Source: SIG205 sp045545595 (GTDB lineage Bacteria > Bacillota_I > Bacilli_A > RF39 > UBA660). From it: DNA of 9,864 nt. Made by a program: the position numbers and the translations under genes. Where the stretch lies: the NCBI GenBank assembly GCA_045545595.1, contig JAZQBG010000041.1, positions 1-9,864 of the forward strand. Direction: 5' to 3'. This document shows, one piece after another, positions 1-5,975 of the stretch (positions are counted from its first letter, which is position 1; each line of letters opens with the position of its first letter). Under the pieces are notes generated by a model that saw only the letters and a program-made list of their open reading frames with translations, did not search any database and was not told where the DNA came from.

Positions 1-142
1 ACGGCTCGCATTCTTTCTTGCCTACGCTTAGTACATAACCTCACGATTATGTGCCCAAGGCTAGATACTAGCTCCTTGCCTAGGATTACTAGGTTGGCTT
101 CCCACCAACTTTCAACAGTAAACCGAACTGTCGCACCCACCC
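1..142 (-). ncRNA. Structured non-coding RNA, 3' part beyond the left edge
   Basis: This block is clearly GC-richer than its surroundings and has no convincing reading frame. Read on the minus strand it folds into five consecutive hairpins: ACAGU/ACUGU (127-131 with 115-119), GUUGG/CCAAC (105-109 with 93-97), CCUAG/CUAGG (89-93 with 79-83; the two share base 93), a bulged CAAG..GCUAG stem (78-56), and an 8-bp stem closed by a GUGA tetraloop (52-33). The GNRA loop exists only on the minus strand, which fixes the orientation. The loop of the first hairpin (121-125) can pair with 2-6, giving a possible pseudoknot. A TATAAT box at 149-154 would place the start at the first G run, near 142. I could not match it to tmRNA, SRP RNA, RNase P RNA or a riboswitch core. 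The raiA-type RNA of Clostridia is a tentative guess from memory only. Confidence 0.6.
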
Positions 143-148
143 TAATTA

Positions 149-154
149 ATTATA
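149..154 (-). promoter_or_regulatory. Predicted -10 box of the structured RNA
   Basis: On the minus strand TATAAT is followed six bases later by the G-rich start of the structured RNA, the normal distance to a transcription start. The -35 region falls in the T tract of the preceding terminator and is poor. The box implies the RNA is an independent transcript and not a leader of the upstream gene. Confidence 0.4.
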
Positions 155-165
155 TTTTTGATAAT

Positions 166-193
166 AAAAAAAAGAATTGAAATTAATCAATTC
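166..193 (-). terminator. Intrinsic terminator after the 146-residue protein gene
   Basis: On the minus strand the arms GAATTG and CAATTC (188-193 and 174-179) enclose an eight-base loop and are followed by eight Ts (166-173). It sits four bases after the stop codon and separates this gene from the structured RNA. Confidence 0.75.
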
Positions 194-196
194 CTA

Positions 197-637
197 TTAT
201 CTTATTTTAAAACTTTTATTAAAATCATTAATAACCATGTCACTTTCAAAACAGGTACTATTGTATGAATACCTTGTCTGTCTATGATAGATATCATCAC
301 TAATTTTTTTGAAATTAGTATACTCAGTAAATTCTTTGTTAGCATCTTTAGATAATAATTTTACTATATTTGATTTTATTGATACTTCATTTTTGTTTAT
401 ATCTATATATGCATCAAAGCCACGATTTTCACTAATCTCTGAAGCAATCATCCCATTTGCTTTATACATACCATTTTCTAACTTTTTAAAAATACATTGT
501 ACTATTCCCATATCAGAATTATCTTCTAATTCCTTTGTATTACATAAAAATGTCATAATGAAGTTTCTTTCTTCAACTGTCATATTTTCATATGGGAAAT
601 ATTCTTCAACTAAAAATTGTTCTTTAGAGTTTTTCAT
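197..637 (-). CDS. Unrecognised 146-residue protein downstream of the sigma factor
   Basis: I do not recognise this family. The product is soluble-looking with no signal peptide or membrane segment. It has an acidic, aromatic N-terminal part (an FLVEEYFPYEN stretch near residues 8-18) and a Lys/Asn-rich C-terminal half whose alternating pattern suggests beta strands. The start is the ATG at 635-637, preceded by GGTGA at good spacing. A longer TTG-initiated frame is excluded because its start would lie in the -35 box of the gene's own promoter (657-685). It follows the sigma factor gene by about 90 bases but has a separate promoter and terminator, so it is a one-gene unit. A link to sigma-factor control is possible from position alone; the sequence shows no anti-sigma feature. 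Confidence 0.75.
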   Translation of the reverse strand: MKNSKEQFLVEEYFPYENMTVEERNFIMTFLCNTKELEDNSDMGIVQCIFKKLENGMYKANGMIASEISENRGFDAYIDINKNEVSIKSNIVKLLSKDANKEFTEYTNFKKISDDIYHRQTRYSYNSTCFESDMVINDFNKSFKIR

Positions 638-656
638 AAAATCACCAACTACAAAA

Positions 657-685
657 ATTATAACATCTTTATTAAATTTACACAA
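657..685 (-). promoter_or_regulatory. Sigma-A promoter, extended -10
   Basis: TTGTGT (680-685), a 17-base spacer and TATAAT (657-662) preceded by TGT, giving an extended -10. It lies just upstream of the GGTGA ribosome binding site and so fixes the start of the downstream gene at 637. Confidence 0.65.
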
Positions 686-730
686 ATTTACTCTTTAACA
701 TCTTCTAGGTCACCGCTAATTATAATATCA

Positions 731-1669
731 TTATTTAATAGTTTCTTTGTATTCTAAGCTAAATTTTAATTTTTTTTCTTGATTTTTAGAACAACCTTTA
801 ACTAATTCATCAAGAAAATCATTTTTGTTATATTTTTTTCTGTTTTCTAATTCTAATAAATCAATTGCGCCAGCTCGTTTTACTAATTCAGCTTTTATCT
901 TGTTTAGTGCCCTTTTATTTATTTCTGATACCATTGGTTGTGAGATATTTAGTATCTTGCTAATTTCTGTTTGTGTTTTTATTTTTTCATTAAATCCATA
1001 TAATAAATTAATAACTTTTTGTTCCCTTTGATCAAGTAAATTAATTGTATTATTTATTAAACTACTTATTTCTCTTTGTTCTATTATTTCATCAATTGAA
1101 AACTGTGTATCAACAATAATATCACCTAATATTAAAGTTTCATCATACTTATCCTCACTAATAGGATCTGACAAAAACAAAATATTTTTCATTGAGTTAA
1201 TGGATAAAATAATTTCTTGTTCATCCACATTTAATAATCGAGAAATTTCTTTTGTACTTAAATTTTCATCTGGGAATTTCTCTTTTATTTCCATTACTTC
1301 TTTTGCCAAAAGTCTATGGGATTTAGGTATTCCTAATAAATATTTACTCTTTCTAGAATAGGATTTAATTTCACCCCATATTTTTTTTGTAGCATATGTT
1401 GAAAATTTAACATCTTTTTCTAAATCATAACTTTTAATTGCTTTCCACAAACCGATGCTGCCAGTTTGAAACAAATCTTCTTTATCGATTTTAGATGTTG
1501 GAAAGAATGAATCAACAACAAAGAAGACTAATTTTAAATTGTGTTTAAATATTTTTTCTTGAGCTTCATAATTACCTTGATTAGAAAGTTCAAGATATTT
1601 TTTTTGTTCTTCTTCGGATAGAACCTGTTTTAAACTGTTTCTGTATATTTTAAATCCATTTTGATTCAT
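731..1669 (-). CDS. Sigma-70 family factor, sporulation SigF/SigG-like, with C-terminal extension
   Basis: A 312-residue RNA polymerase sigma factor. Region 2 (about 42-105) has the core-binding DLFQTGSIGLWKAI block and the KFSTYAT -10 recognition block. Region 3 spans about 112-165. Region 4 (about 205-262) has a helix-turn-helix at 232-255 with ISQPMVSEI. The DLFQ..GLWKAI..FSTYA pattern is closest to the SigF/SigG/SigB group, but after STYAT it diverges (KKIWGEIKSY against the usual PMIIGEIRRY). About 47 charged residues (266-312) follow region 4, which is unusual for this group. It lies 75 bases after sigG but has its own sigma-A promoter (1700-1727) and a GGTGG ribosome binding site, so it need not depend on sigG transcription. 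It could be a fast-evolving sporulation paralogue or an alternative sigma factor of unknown regulon. Sigma-factor identity is sure; the subtype is not. Confidence 0.92.
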   Translation of the reverse strand: MNQNGFKIYRNSLKQVLSEEEQKKYLELSNQGNYEAQEKIFKHNLKLVFFVVDSFFPTSKIDKEDLFQTGSIGLWKAIKSYDLEKDVKFSTYATKKIWGEIKSYSRKSKYLLGIPKSHRLLAKEVMEIKEKFPDENLSTKEISRLLNVDEQEIILSINSMKNILFLSDPISEDKYDETLILGDIIVDTQFSIDEIIEQREISSLINNTINLLDQREQKVINLLYGFNEKIKTQTEISKILNISQPMVSEINKRALNKIKAELVKRAGAIDLLELENRKKYNKNDFLDELVKGCSKNQEKKLKFSLEYKETIK

Positions 1670-1699
1670 ATTTATTCCACCAACACAAATGTAAGATTT

Positions 1700-1727
1700 A
1701 TTATATCACAACACTAAATTATTTCAA
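1700..1727 (-). promoter_or_regulatory. Sigma-A promoter of the full-length sigma factor gene
   Basis: TTGAAA (1722-1727), a 16-base spacer and TATAAT (1700-1705) preceded by TGA, giving an extended -10. The -35 box begins in the T tract of the sigG terminator, so the two transcription units are packed edge to edge. Confidence 0.75.
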
Positions 1728-1750
1728 AAAAAATAGGTTCTCACCTATTT
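1726..1750 (-). terminator. Intrinsic terminator of sigG
   Basis: On the minus strand AATAGGT, a GAGA loop, ACCTATT, then a run of Ts. The sigG stop codon TAG (1745-1747) lies inside the first arm. It separates sigG from the downstream sigma factor. Confidence 0.85.
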
Positions 1751-2239
1751 TATTAATCTTTTTACTTTTTCTAAGGCACACTTTTCTATTCTAGATACTT
1801 GAGCTTGACTAATACCTAATTCTTCTGAAATTTCCATTTGCGTTTTACCTATTATAAATCTTTCATTGATAATATCTTGTTCTCTAGGTTTCAATTCTCT
1901 CATAGCTTTATCAATAGATATTCTCATATCTAAGTCAACATTAGTACTAGTATCTTCTAATTGGTCAAATAAATATATAGTATCCCCACCATCATTATAT
2001 ATTGGTTCAAACATACTAACTGGATCTTTTAATGCATCTAAAGCATTTATAATTTCAAAAGGTGTAACACCTAATTTTTCTGCTAACTCTTCAGTAGTTG
2101 GTTCTCTTCCATTTTGTACAGTTAGTTCATCTTTTAATTTTAATGACTTATACGCAATATCCTTAACACTTCTAGATACTCTTATTGAACTATTATCTCT
2201 AATGTATCTTTTTATTTCACCCAATATCATTGGAATAGC
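1745..2239 (-). CDS. sigG: SigG forespore sigma factor, 3' half only, interrupted gene
   Basis: SigG directs late forespore transcription in endospore formers. This 164-residue remnant begins at AIPMILGEIKRYIRDN (end of region 2) and continues through region 3 to region 4. RVSRSVKDIAYKSL, DPVSMFEPIYNDGGD and a C-terminal helix-turn-helix with ISQAQVSRIEK follow Bacillus SigG almost residue for residue and differ from SigF. A complete SigG has about 260 residues, so roughly the first 95, including the core-binding part of region 2, are missing. Upstream in frame the homology ends at the codon before Ala (TAT/TAC expected, AAC found), then unrelated sequence runs to a stop. The ATG at 2228-2230 has no ribosome binding site and is an internal methionine. 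The missing half may lie at the far end of an intervening element, or be lost. Identity is firm; functional state is unknown. Confidence 0.9.
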   Translation of the reverse strand, partial: AIPMILGEIKRYIRDNSSIRVSRSVKDIAYKSLKLKDELTVQNGREPTTEELAEKLGVTPFEIINALDALKDPVSMFEPIYNDGGDTIYLFDQLEDTSTNVDLDMRISIDKAMRELKPREQDIINERFIIGKTQMEISEELGISQAQVSRIEKCALEKVKRLIK

Positions 2240-2263
2240 GTTCGGCTGGTCTAAAACATTTAT
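2240..2263 (-). other. Candidate recombinase attachment junction in sigG
   Basis: SigG homology stops at 2239. The next bases are a short GC-rich block (GACCAGCCGAAC on the minus strand), out of character for this AT-rich region, followed by the recombinase terminator. Large serine recombinases usually have their att site beside the recombinase gene, so this is where a crossover would be expected. The exact core cannot be defined without the other end. Confidence 0.5.
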
Positions 2264-2309
2264 AAAAAATATACTACTTTGTATAAGATAAAGTTATACA
2301 TTGTAGTAT
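2264..2309 (-). terminator. Terminator of the recombinase gene, long AT-rich dyad
   Basis: Two 16-base arms (2294-2309 and 2271-2286) match at 14 of 16 positions around a seven-base loop, followed by ATTTTTT on the minus strand. The recombinase stop codon TAA is the end of the first arm. It would isolate the sigG fragment from recombinase transcription. Its length and place next to the att junction leave open a second role as a protein-binding site. Confidence 0.7.
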
Positions 2310-3646
2310 ATTTGTATATTATTGCCATTTACTACTATTTTATCTATAACTTCTTTTATAATATTTCTCTTTTCATTGAAAGTCATTGTCCTCCAAGCAT
2401 AATTAATATCTGATATGGATTCTTTTAAACTTTCACTTTTTCTTTCTTTAGCTTTTTCATTTGACAAATCATTTTGTAATTTTTCTTTTTCTAATTGTAA
2501 TTTTTTAATTTTTTCTTTTGTTTCTTCTACTGCTATTCCGTCTGAAATAAAATCAAGCAAATTTATTATTTGTTTATCTATTTGGGTTATTCTTTCTCTT
2601 TTAGCAGATGATACCGTAACATCAGACATATTCATATTATGTCTAAATTTACTATCATCTAGTGCCATTTCCATTAAGTCTTTAATTACATAATCTTCAA
2701 TTTCATAATCATAATATCTGCGATTGTGGCAATTAGCATCTTTAATTAAATATTTTTTAGTTGATTGTTGTGAGTAGCAATAAAGTCTTACGCTAGATGT
2801 TCCAGCTTTTTGATAACGATATTTAGCACCACAATGACCACATACAATTTTTCCTGCTAATAAATAATTTGCATGTTTTCCTGTGACAGAATTTTCAAGC
2901 ATTTTTTCTTGTAATTTATCATAAGTTTCTTGATCATAAATGGCTTCATGCTTACCTTCAAAAATTTCATCCTTATATGGAATTTTTCCTAAATTTACTG
3001 GTGATGTGAAAAGTTTTCTAACTGTTTGATCTTGTAATCCATATGCTTCACCAACTTGTGTCATAGGAACACCTTGTAAATATAAATCTTTCATTTCTAA
3101 AGCATTTTTTCTTCTCTCAGGATTTGGTATCAAGATTCCAGTCTTTTCATCATAATCATAAGCGTATGGTAAATTACCTGTTCCATACCATAATCCTTCT
3201 TCAGCTCTTTTTCTTCTTCCTATTCTTGTTCTTTCTAATATTGTTTCACGTTCTAACTGAGCAAAAACAGAAAGAATACCAACCATTGCTTTTCCAAATG
3301 GAGTATTTGTATCAAAATTTTCTTTAATTGATACAAAGCCACATTGATTTGGATTAAAGATTTCTTCAATCAAATATAATGTATCCCTTTGGCTTCTTGA
3401 TAATCTATCAAGTTTAAAAACTATAACTACATCAATTTTTCCATCTTCAACATCTTCAACTAATCTTTGGATATCAGGTCTTTCAAGATTGCTACCTGAA
3501 TAACCACCATCTATATAAAATTCATATTCATCTATTTCATGTAATTTGCAATACCCTTCTAAAAATTCTTGTTGGGCTTCAATAGAATAACCTTCCATTT
3601 GAATATCTGTTGATACTCTACAATAAAGACCAGCCTTTCTTTTCAT
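2294..3646 (-). CDS. Large serine recombinase (SpoIVCA/phage integrase type)
   Basis: A 450-residue site-specific DNA recombinase. The N-terminal resolvase domain (about 1-150) has the catalytic serine Ser12 in YCRVSTD, with Arg10, and the Arg81/Arg84 pair in KLDRLSRS. A recombinase domain (about 155-255) follows, then a zinc beta-ribbon with Cys269, Cys272, Cys290 and Cys306, then a Lys/Glu-rich coiled coil (about 346-410). This is the full order for large serine integrases, and nothing looks broken. SpoIVCA, which excises skin from sigK, belongs to this family. The start is supported by AGGAGG just before ATG. Its 3' end touches the truncated sigG, as expected for an integrase next to its att site. 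It probably integrates, and possibly excises, the element on its right; target choice is inferred from position. Confidence 0.95.
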   Translation of the reverse strand: MKRKAGLYCRVSTDIQMEGYSIEAQQEFLEGYCKLHEIDEYEFYIDGGYSGSNLERPDIQRLVEDVEDGKIDVVIVFKLDRLSRSQRDTLYLIEEIFNPNQCGFVSIKENFDTNTPFGKAMVGILSVFAQLERETILERTRIGRRKRAEEGLWYGTGNLPYAYDYDEKTGILIPNPERRKNALEMKDLYLQGVPMTQVGEAYGLQDQTVRKLFTSPVNLGKIPYKDEIFEGKHEAIYDQETYDKLQEKMLENSVTGKHANYLLAGKIVCGHCGAKYRYQKAGTSSVRLYCYSQQSTKKYLIKDANCHNRRYYDYEIEDYVIKDLMEMALDDSKFRHNMNMSDVTVSSAKRERITQIDKQIINLLDFISDGIAVEETKEKIKKLQLEKEKLQNDLSNEKAKERKSESLKESISDINYAWRTMTFNEKRNIIKEVIDKIVVNGNNIQIYYNV

Positions 3647-3765
3647 AATCCTCCTATTCTTGGCTATGTCTAAAACTGCAGAGTCTTAAGCGACAAATAA
3701 TTTATTTATACATATTAAACATAGCACATTTTTGAAAAAAAATAAACGGCTTTACTTCTTAAAAT

Positions 3766-3802
3766 AAAAAAATAGTAGCAAACTATGAAAGTTATCTACT
3801 AT
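3766..3802 (-). terminator. Intrinsic terminator of the 57-residue protein gene
   Basis: On the minus strand ATAGTAG and CTACTAT (3796-3802 and 3772-3778) enclose a loop containing a smaller AACT/AGTT hairpin, followed by TTTTTTT. The stop codon lies in the first arm. Confidence 0.7.
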
Positions 3803-3972
3803 GCTTTAACAGTTTGTTTTTTTTGCTCAACAACTTTTGGTTTTTGATAATTGGTTGGTTTTTGAATATACTTTCTCAAAATTTTATATACATTTTCATT
3901 ATTTAAAACTACATCTTTTGTTTTTATTTCTTCGCCTTGTTTGTTAAAACTTGTTACACACATAACAGACAT
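3799..3972 (-). CDS. Small basic protein of 57 residues, unknown
   Basis: Not recognised. The N-terminal half looks like a short folded strand-helix unit (VTSFNKQGEEI, then NVYKILRKYI). The C-terminal third is Lys/Gln/Pro-rich and probably flexible. The ATG at 3970-3972 is chosen because GGAG lies nine bases upstream; an earlier ATG directly abuts the GGAG and cannot use it. The gene is intact, with a good ribosome binding site and a terminator on its stop codon, and it is the neighbour upstream of the recombinase, though the terminator makes them separate units. Recombination directionality factors of large serine integrases are often small proteins encoded nearby, so that role is a speculative option. 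Confidence 0.65.
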   Translation of the reverse strand: MSVMCVTSFNKQGEEIKTKDVVLNNENVYKILRKYIQKPTNYQKPKVVEQKKQTVKA

Positions 3973-4042
3973 TATTATCATCTCCTATCTTAATATTGGT
4001 ACTTTTTTCAAAATTTTAAACAAAAAAAATCATTTTAATAAT

Positions 4043-4065
4043 AAAAAAAGAACTATTACTAGTTC
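4043..4065 (-). terminator. Intrinsic terminator of the zinc-ribbon gene
   Basis: On the minus strand GAACTA, a GTAA loop, TAGTTC, then seven Ts. The gene's stop codon TAG (4059-4061) lies within the hairpin. Confidence 0.85.
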
Positions 4066-4484
4066 CATTCACTGCTTAAATAAAAACTTATTTCTTTTTT
4101 ACAACTTTGACATATAAATTTTTGATTTAATATTTCGTCATTCTCTAAAACCCTTAATTTTCTTCTGCAGGTATGACATTTATATTTTGGAGAAAAAATT
4201 TCATTATCACTATTATATAATTTAAATATAAATCTTGAGTAAATTGCCCCACAGGTATCGCATATACACATTTTATGCCCATAATCGTCTTCTAACTTGT
4301 AGCAACCTGATTTTAATATATTTATGAGGTCTTCTTTGCGATTCCTTTCTGCAAATAAATTAGACAAATTAAATTCACTGTTTATATTGAGCAAATTATC
4401 AATACTATAAGCAGAGCCAATTCCAACATCATAATTATAGAGTTTATTACATTCATTACATATACTTGAATATGTCTTACCCAT
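4059..4484 (-). CDS. Multi-zinc-ribbon protein, unknown role
   Basis: A 141-residue protein with four CxxC knuckles: Cys9/Cys12, Cys75/Cys78, Cys103/Cys106 and Cys125/Cys128, plus Cys61 and Cys73. The last three pairs are spaced like zinc ribbons, so two bound zinc ions are plausible. Between the first and second knuckles lies a spacer of about 60 residues with the charged stretch NLFAERNRKEDLINIL. There is no membrane segment. I do not recognise a named family; a nucleic-acid or protein-binding role is an inference from the zinc ribbons only. It has its own extended -10 promoter overlapping the end of the sortase gene, an AGGTGA ribosome binding site and its own terminator. Confidence 0.8.
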   Translation of the reverse strand: MGKTYSSICNECNKLYNYDVGIGSAYSIDNLLNINSEFNLSNLFAERNRKEDLINILKSGCYKLEDDYGHKMCICDTCGAIYSRFIFKLYNSDNEIFSPKYKCHTCRRKLRVLENDEILNQKFICQSCKKEISFYLSSEWN

Positions 4485-4506
4485 AACATCACCTATTCCT
4501 ATAAAT

Positions 4507-4534
4507 ATTATAACATTTTTTTAGTATATTTAAA
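4507..4534 (-). promoter_or_regulatory. Sigma-A promoter of the zinc-ribbon gene
   Basis: TTTAAA (4529-4534), a 16-base spacer and TATAAT (4507-4512) preceded by TGT. The -35 box overlaps the sortase stop codon. No terminator is visible between the two genes, so some read-through from sortase is likely. Confidence 0.6.
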
Positions 4535-5270
4535 CATTTTTGTTTCTAATTACACCATGTATAAAGTAACGGTCATTTTTTTCTCTATTTGTTTCATGCG
4601 AACATGAATATAGTGTAATAAGTTTATCTGTTTTATAATCAACATTAACATTTGTTTTATATCTACTTTTTTCAGTTATTAAATTAATATAATCATCATA
4701 CATCTCTATGGATTCAAAAGATTGATTATATGAATTGGAAGATGCTTTATCTAAATAAGCGCTTATTATTTCTATTTTATAATTTCCATTAGGAGTATAT
4801 ATATAAAAGAAAGGATTTTCCTTATAAAAAGAAACATCCATATATTTATATAATTCTCCAAACATACTTCCATTTTTTGTGTGATGACCATAAATAAAAG
4901 TGTTGTAATCAGAAAAATCATTTGTAGATCTATAATCCATAAATATACTGCCTAATGAATTCCATTTTTTATCAAATGAATGATTAAGATAATACGAATT
5001 ATCTTTTGATTGGACAATGGGATAATTTACTTGTGTCCCTTCTATTGCTATCCATCCTACAACATCAGGATTTATTTTTTTTAATTCTTCAAAATTAACT
5101 TCAAAATTTGGTTCTTCAGAAGGAGTTTCAGGTATTTCTATCAATTCAATTAATTCTTCTTTTATTTCTTCAGAAGTATTTAATTCTTTTTTTATAGTTT
5201 TAATCCTATATAAACTAAAACCAAATATAAATAGTAATAAAAATAATAAGAAAATTTTTATTTTTTTCAT
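4530..5270 (-). CDS. srtB: Class B sortase
   Basis: A membrane-anchored transpeptidase of 246 residues that cleaves a sorting signal and joins a surface protein to peptidoglycan. An N-terminal hydrophobic anchor (about 5-20) is followed by an acidic linker (about 33-60) and the catalytic domain. The class B landmarks are present: the VVGWIAIEGTQVNYPIVQ opening, catalytic His129 in YGHHTKNGSMFGEL, Cys223 in TLYSCS and Arg234 in NDRYFIHG. Length and order are normal and the active site is complete. It begins three bases after the stop of the acidic protein gene, with its GGAG inside that gene's end, so the two are translationally coupled. No protein with a sorting signal is visible in the window, so its substrate must lie elsewhere. 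Confidence 0.95.
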   Translation of the reverse strand: MKKIKIFLLFLLLFIFGFSLYRIKTIKKELNTSEEIKEELIELIEIPETPSEEPNFEVNFEELKKINPDVVGWIAIEGTQVNYPIVQSKDNSYYLNHSFDKKWNSLGSIFMDYRSTNDFSDYNTFIYGHHTKNGSMFGELYKYMDVSFYKENPFFYIYTPNGNYKIEIISAYLDKASSNSYNQSFESIEMYDDYINLITEKSRYKTNVNVDYKTDKLITLYSCSHETNREKNDRYFIHGVIRNKNV

Positions 5271-5273
5271 TTT

Positions 5274-5594
5274 TTATTTCTCCATTTCATCTTCTTCTAT
5301 CTCACAATCTGGTTCTCTCTGTATTTCATCAAAATCAATTAATTCATTAACGCATTCATAAATCTTTTGTGATGTTTCACCAGAAATAATATCTATTGCT
5401 TCATCTAATGATAAATCTCTTCTTAACATATTGTAGTTAAAACTAACTTTACATTCTTCTATACATTTCTCATCTGCTAATTCTTCTATATATTCTAACA
5501 TAATTTCTTTAATATAAGTTTTTGTTATTTTAGATTTAAATTCTTCAGTAGATATTCCACTCTTTTCCCCTAACAATTTAGATAATTTAATCAT
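5274..5594 (-). CDS. Acidic protein coupled to sortase, unknown
   Basis: A soluble, acidic protein of about 106 residues that I do not recognise. It is largely helical in appearance (KTYIKEIMLEYIEELADEK and SLDEAIDIISG segments) and ends in an extremely acidic tail (EIEEDEMEK). Four cysteines are scattered without a CxxC motif, and there is no signal peptide. Two adjacent ATGs exist; the second (5592-5594) is preferred because AAAGGAG lies six bases upstream, against three for the first at 5597. It is the first gene of a two-gene unit with sortase and follows the HU terminator. Coupling suggests joint expression with sortase but proves no functional link. Confidence 0.75.
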   Translation of the reverse strand: MIKLSKLLGEKSGISTEEFKSKITKTYIKEIMLEYIEELADEKCIEECKVSFNYNMLRRDLSLDEAIDIISGETSQKIYECVNELIDFDEIQREPDCEIEEDEMEK

Positions 5595-5615
5595 CATATT
5601 CTCCTTTCCTTTAAC

Positions 5616-5645
5616 AAAAAAAGATTAGTATTCTCAATACTAACC
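5616..5645 (-). terminator. Intrinsic terminator of the HU gene
   Basis: On the minus strand an eight-base-pair stem (TTAGTATT with AATACTAA, three-base loop) followed by TTTTTTT, about 20 bases after the HU stop codon. Confidence 0.8.
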
Positions 5646-5665
5646 TTAAATCACTTTTGATTAAA

Positions 5666-5941
5666 TTAATTATTAACAGTTTCTTTTAATGCTTTTCCGG
5701 CTTTAAATCCTACTGCTTTTCTAGCAGGAATGTGTAATGGTGCTTTTGTTAACGGATTTATTCCATCTCTTGCTGGTTTCTCTTTAACTGTGAAAGTTCC
5801 AAATCCAGCTATTGCTACATCATTACCTTTTGCTAGTTCTTCTTTAAACAATTCAAAAGTTCCTTCATATACTTTAGTAACATCTGCTTTAGTAAAACCA
5901 GTTTTACTTGCTAATGCTTCAATGATTTCAGATTTTTTCAT
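5666..5941 (-). CDS. hup: HU-family histone-like DNA-binding protein
   Basis: A 91-residue nucleoid protein that binds and bends DNA as a dimer; the length is exactly that of HU. It opens with the usual MKKSEIIEALASKTGFTKAD, has the GFGTF turn at 46-50, the DNA-wrapping beta arm at about 53-76 with Asn62-Pro63 at its tip, and the closing FKAGKALKETV helix. The arm carries KAPLHIPARKAV where many HUs have EEIEIPASKVP. A strong GGAGGTGA ribosome binding site and its own promoter and terminator suggest high, independent expression. Such a protein could serve chromosome packing or act as an accessory architectural factor for recombination; the sequence cannot distinguish these. Confidence 0.96.
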   Translation of the reverse strand: MKKSEIIEALASKTGFTKADVTKVYEGTFELFKEELAKGNDVAIAGFGTFTVKEKPARDGINPLTKAPLHIPARKAVGFKAGKALKETVNN

Positions 5942-5975
5942 TCAGATTCACCTCCTGTATTTTTCTGATAATTTA

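Noticed and set aside
1..142. tmRNA, SRP RNA, RNase P RNA or common riboswitch
   Set aside because: I looked for the SRP GGAAG apical motif, the RNase P GAGGAAAGTCC block, a tmRNA tRNA-like end and riboswitch cores and saw none.
120..145. T-box-like AGGGTGG on the minus strand
   Set aside because: The following bases do not match the T-box ACCGCG consensus, an upstream terminator blocks a leader stem, and no specifier domain can be placed.
683..685. TTG start extending the 146-residue protein by 16 residues
   Set aside because: The codon lies in the -35 box of the gene's own promoter, upstream of any transcript start.
309..698. Plus-strand open frames opposite the minus-strand genes (also at 825-1031, 1866-2291, 2415-2693, 3124-3327, 5730-5999, 9525-9830)
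   Set aside because: They are antisense to well-supported genes, lack ribosome binding sites and have low-complexity Phe/Leu/Ser composition typical of reversed AT-rich coding sequence.
2228..2230. ATG as the true start of a short 161-residue sigma protein
   Set aside because: It has no ribosome binding site, and the in-frame codons just before it (Ala-Ile-Pro) still match SigG, so it is an internal methionine of a truncated gene.
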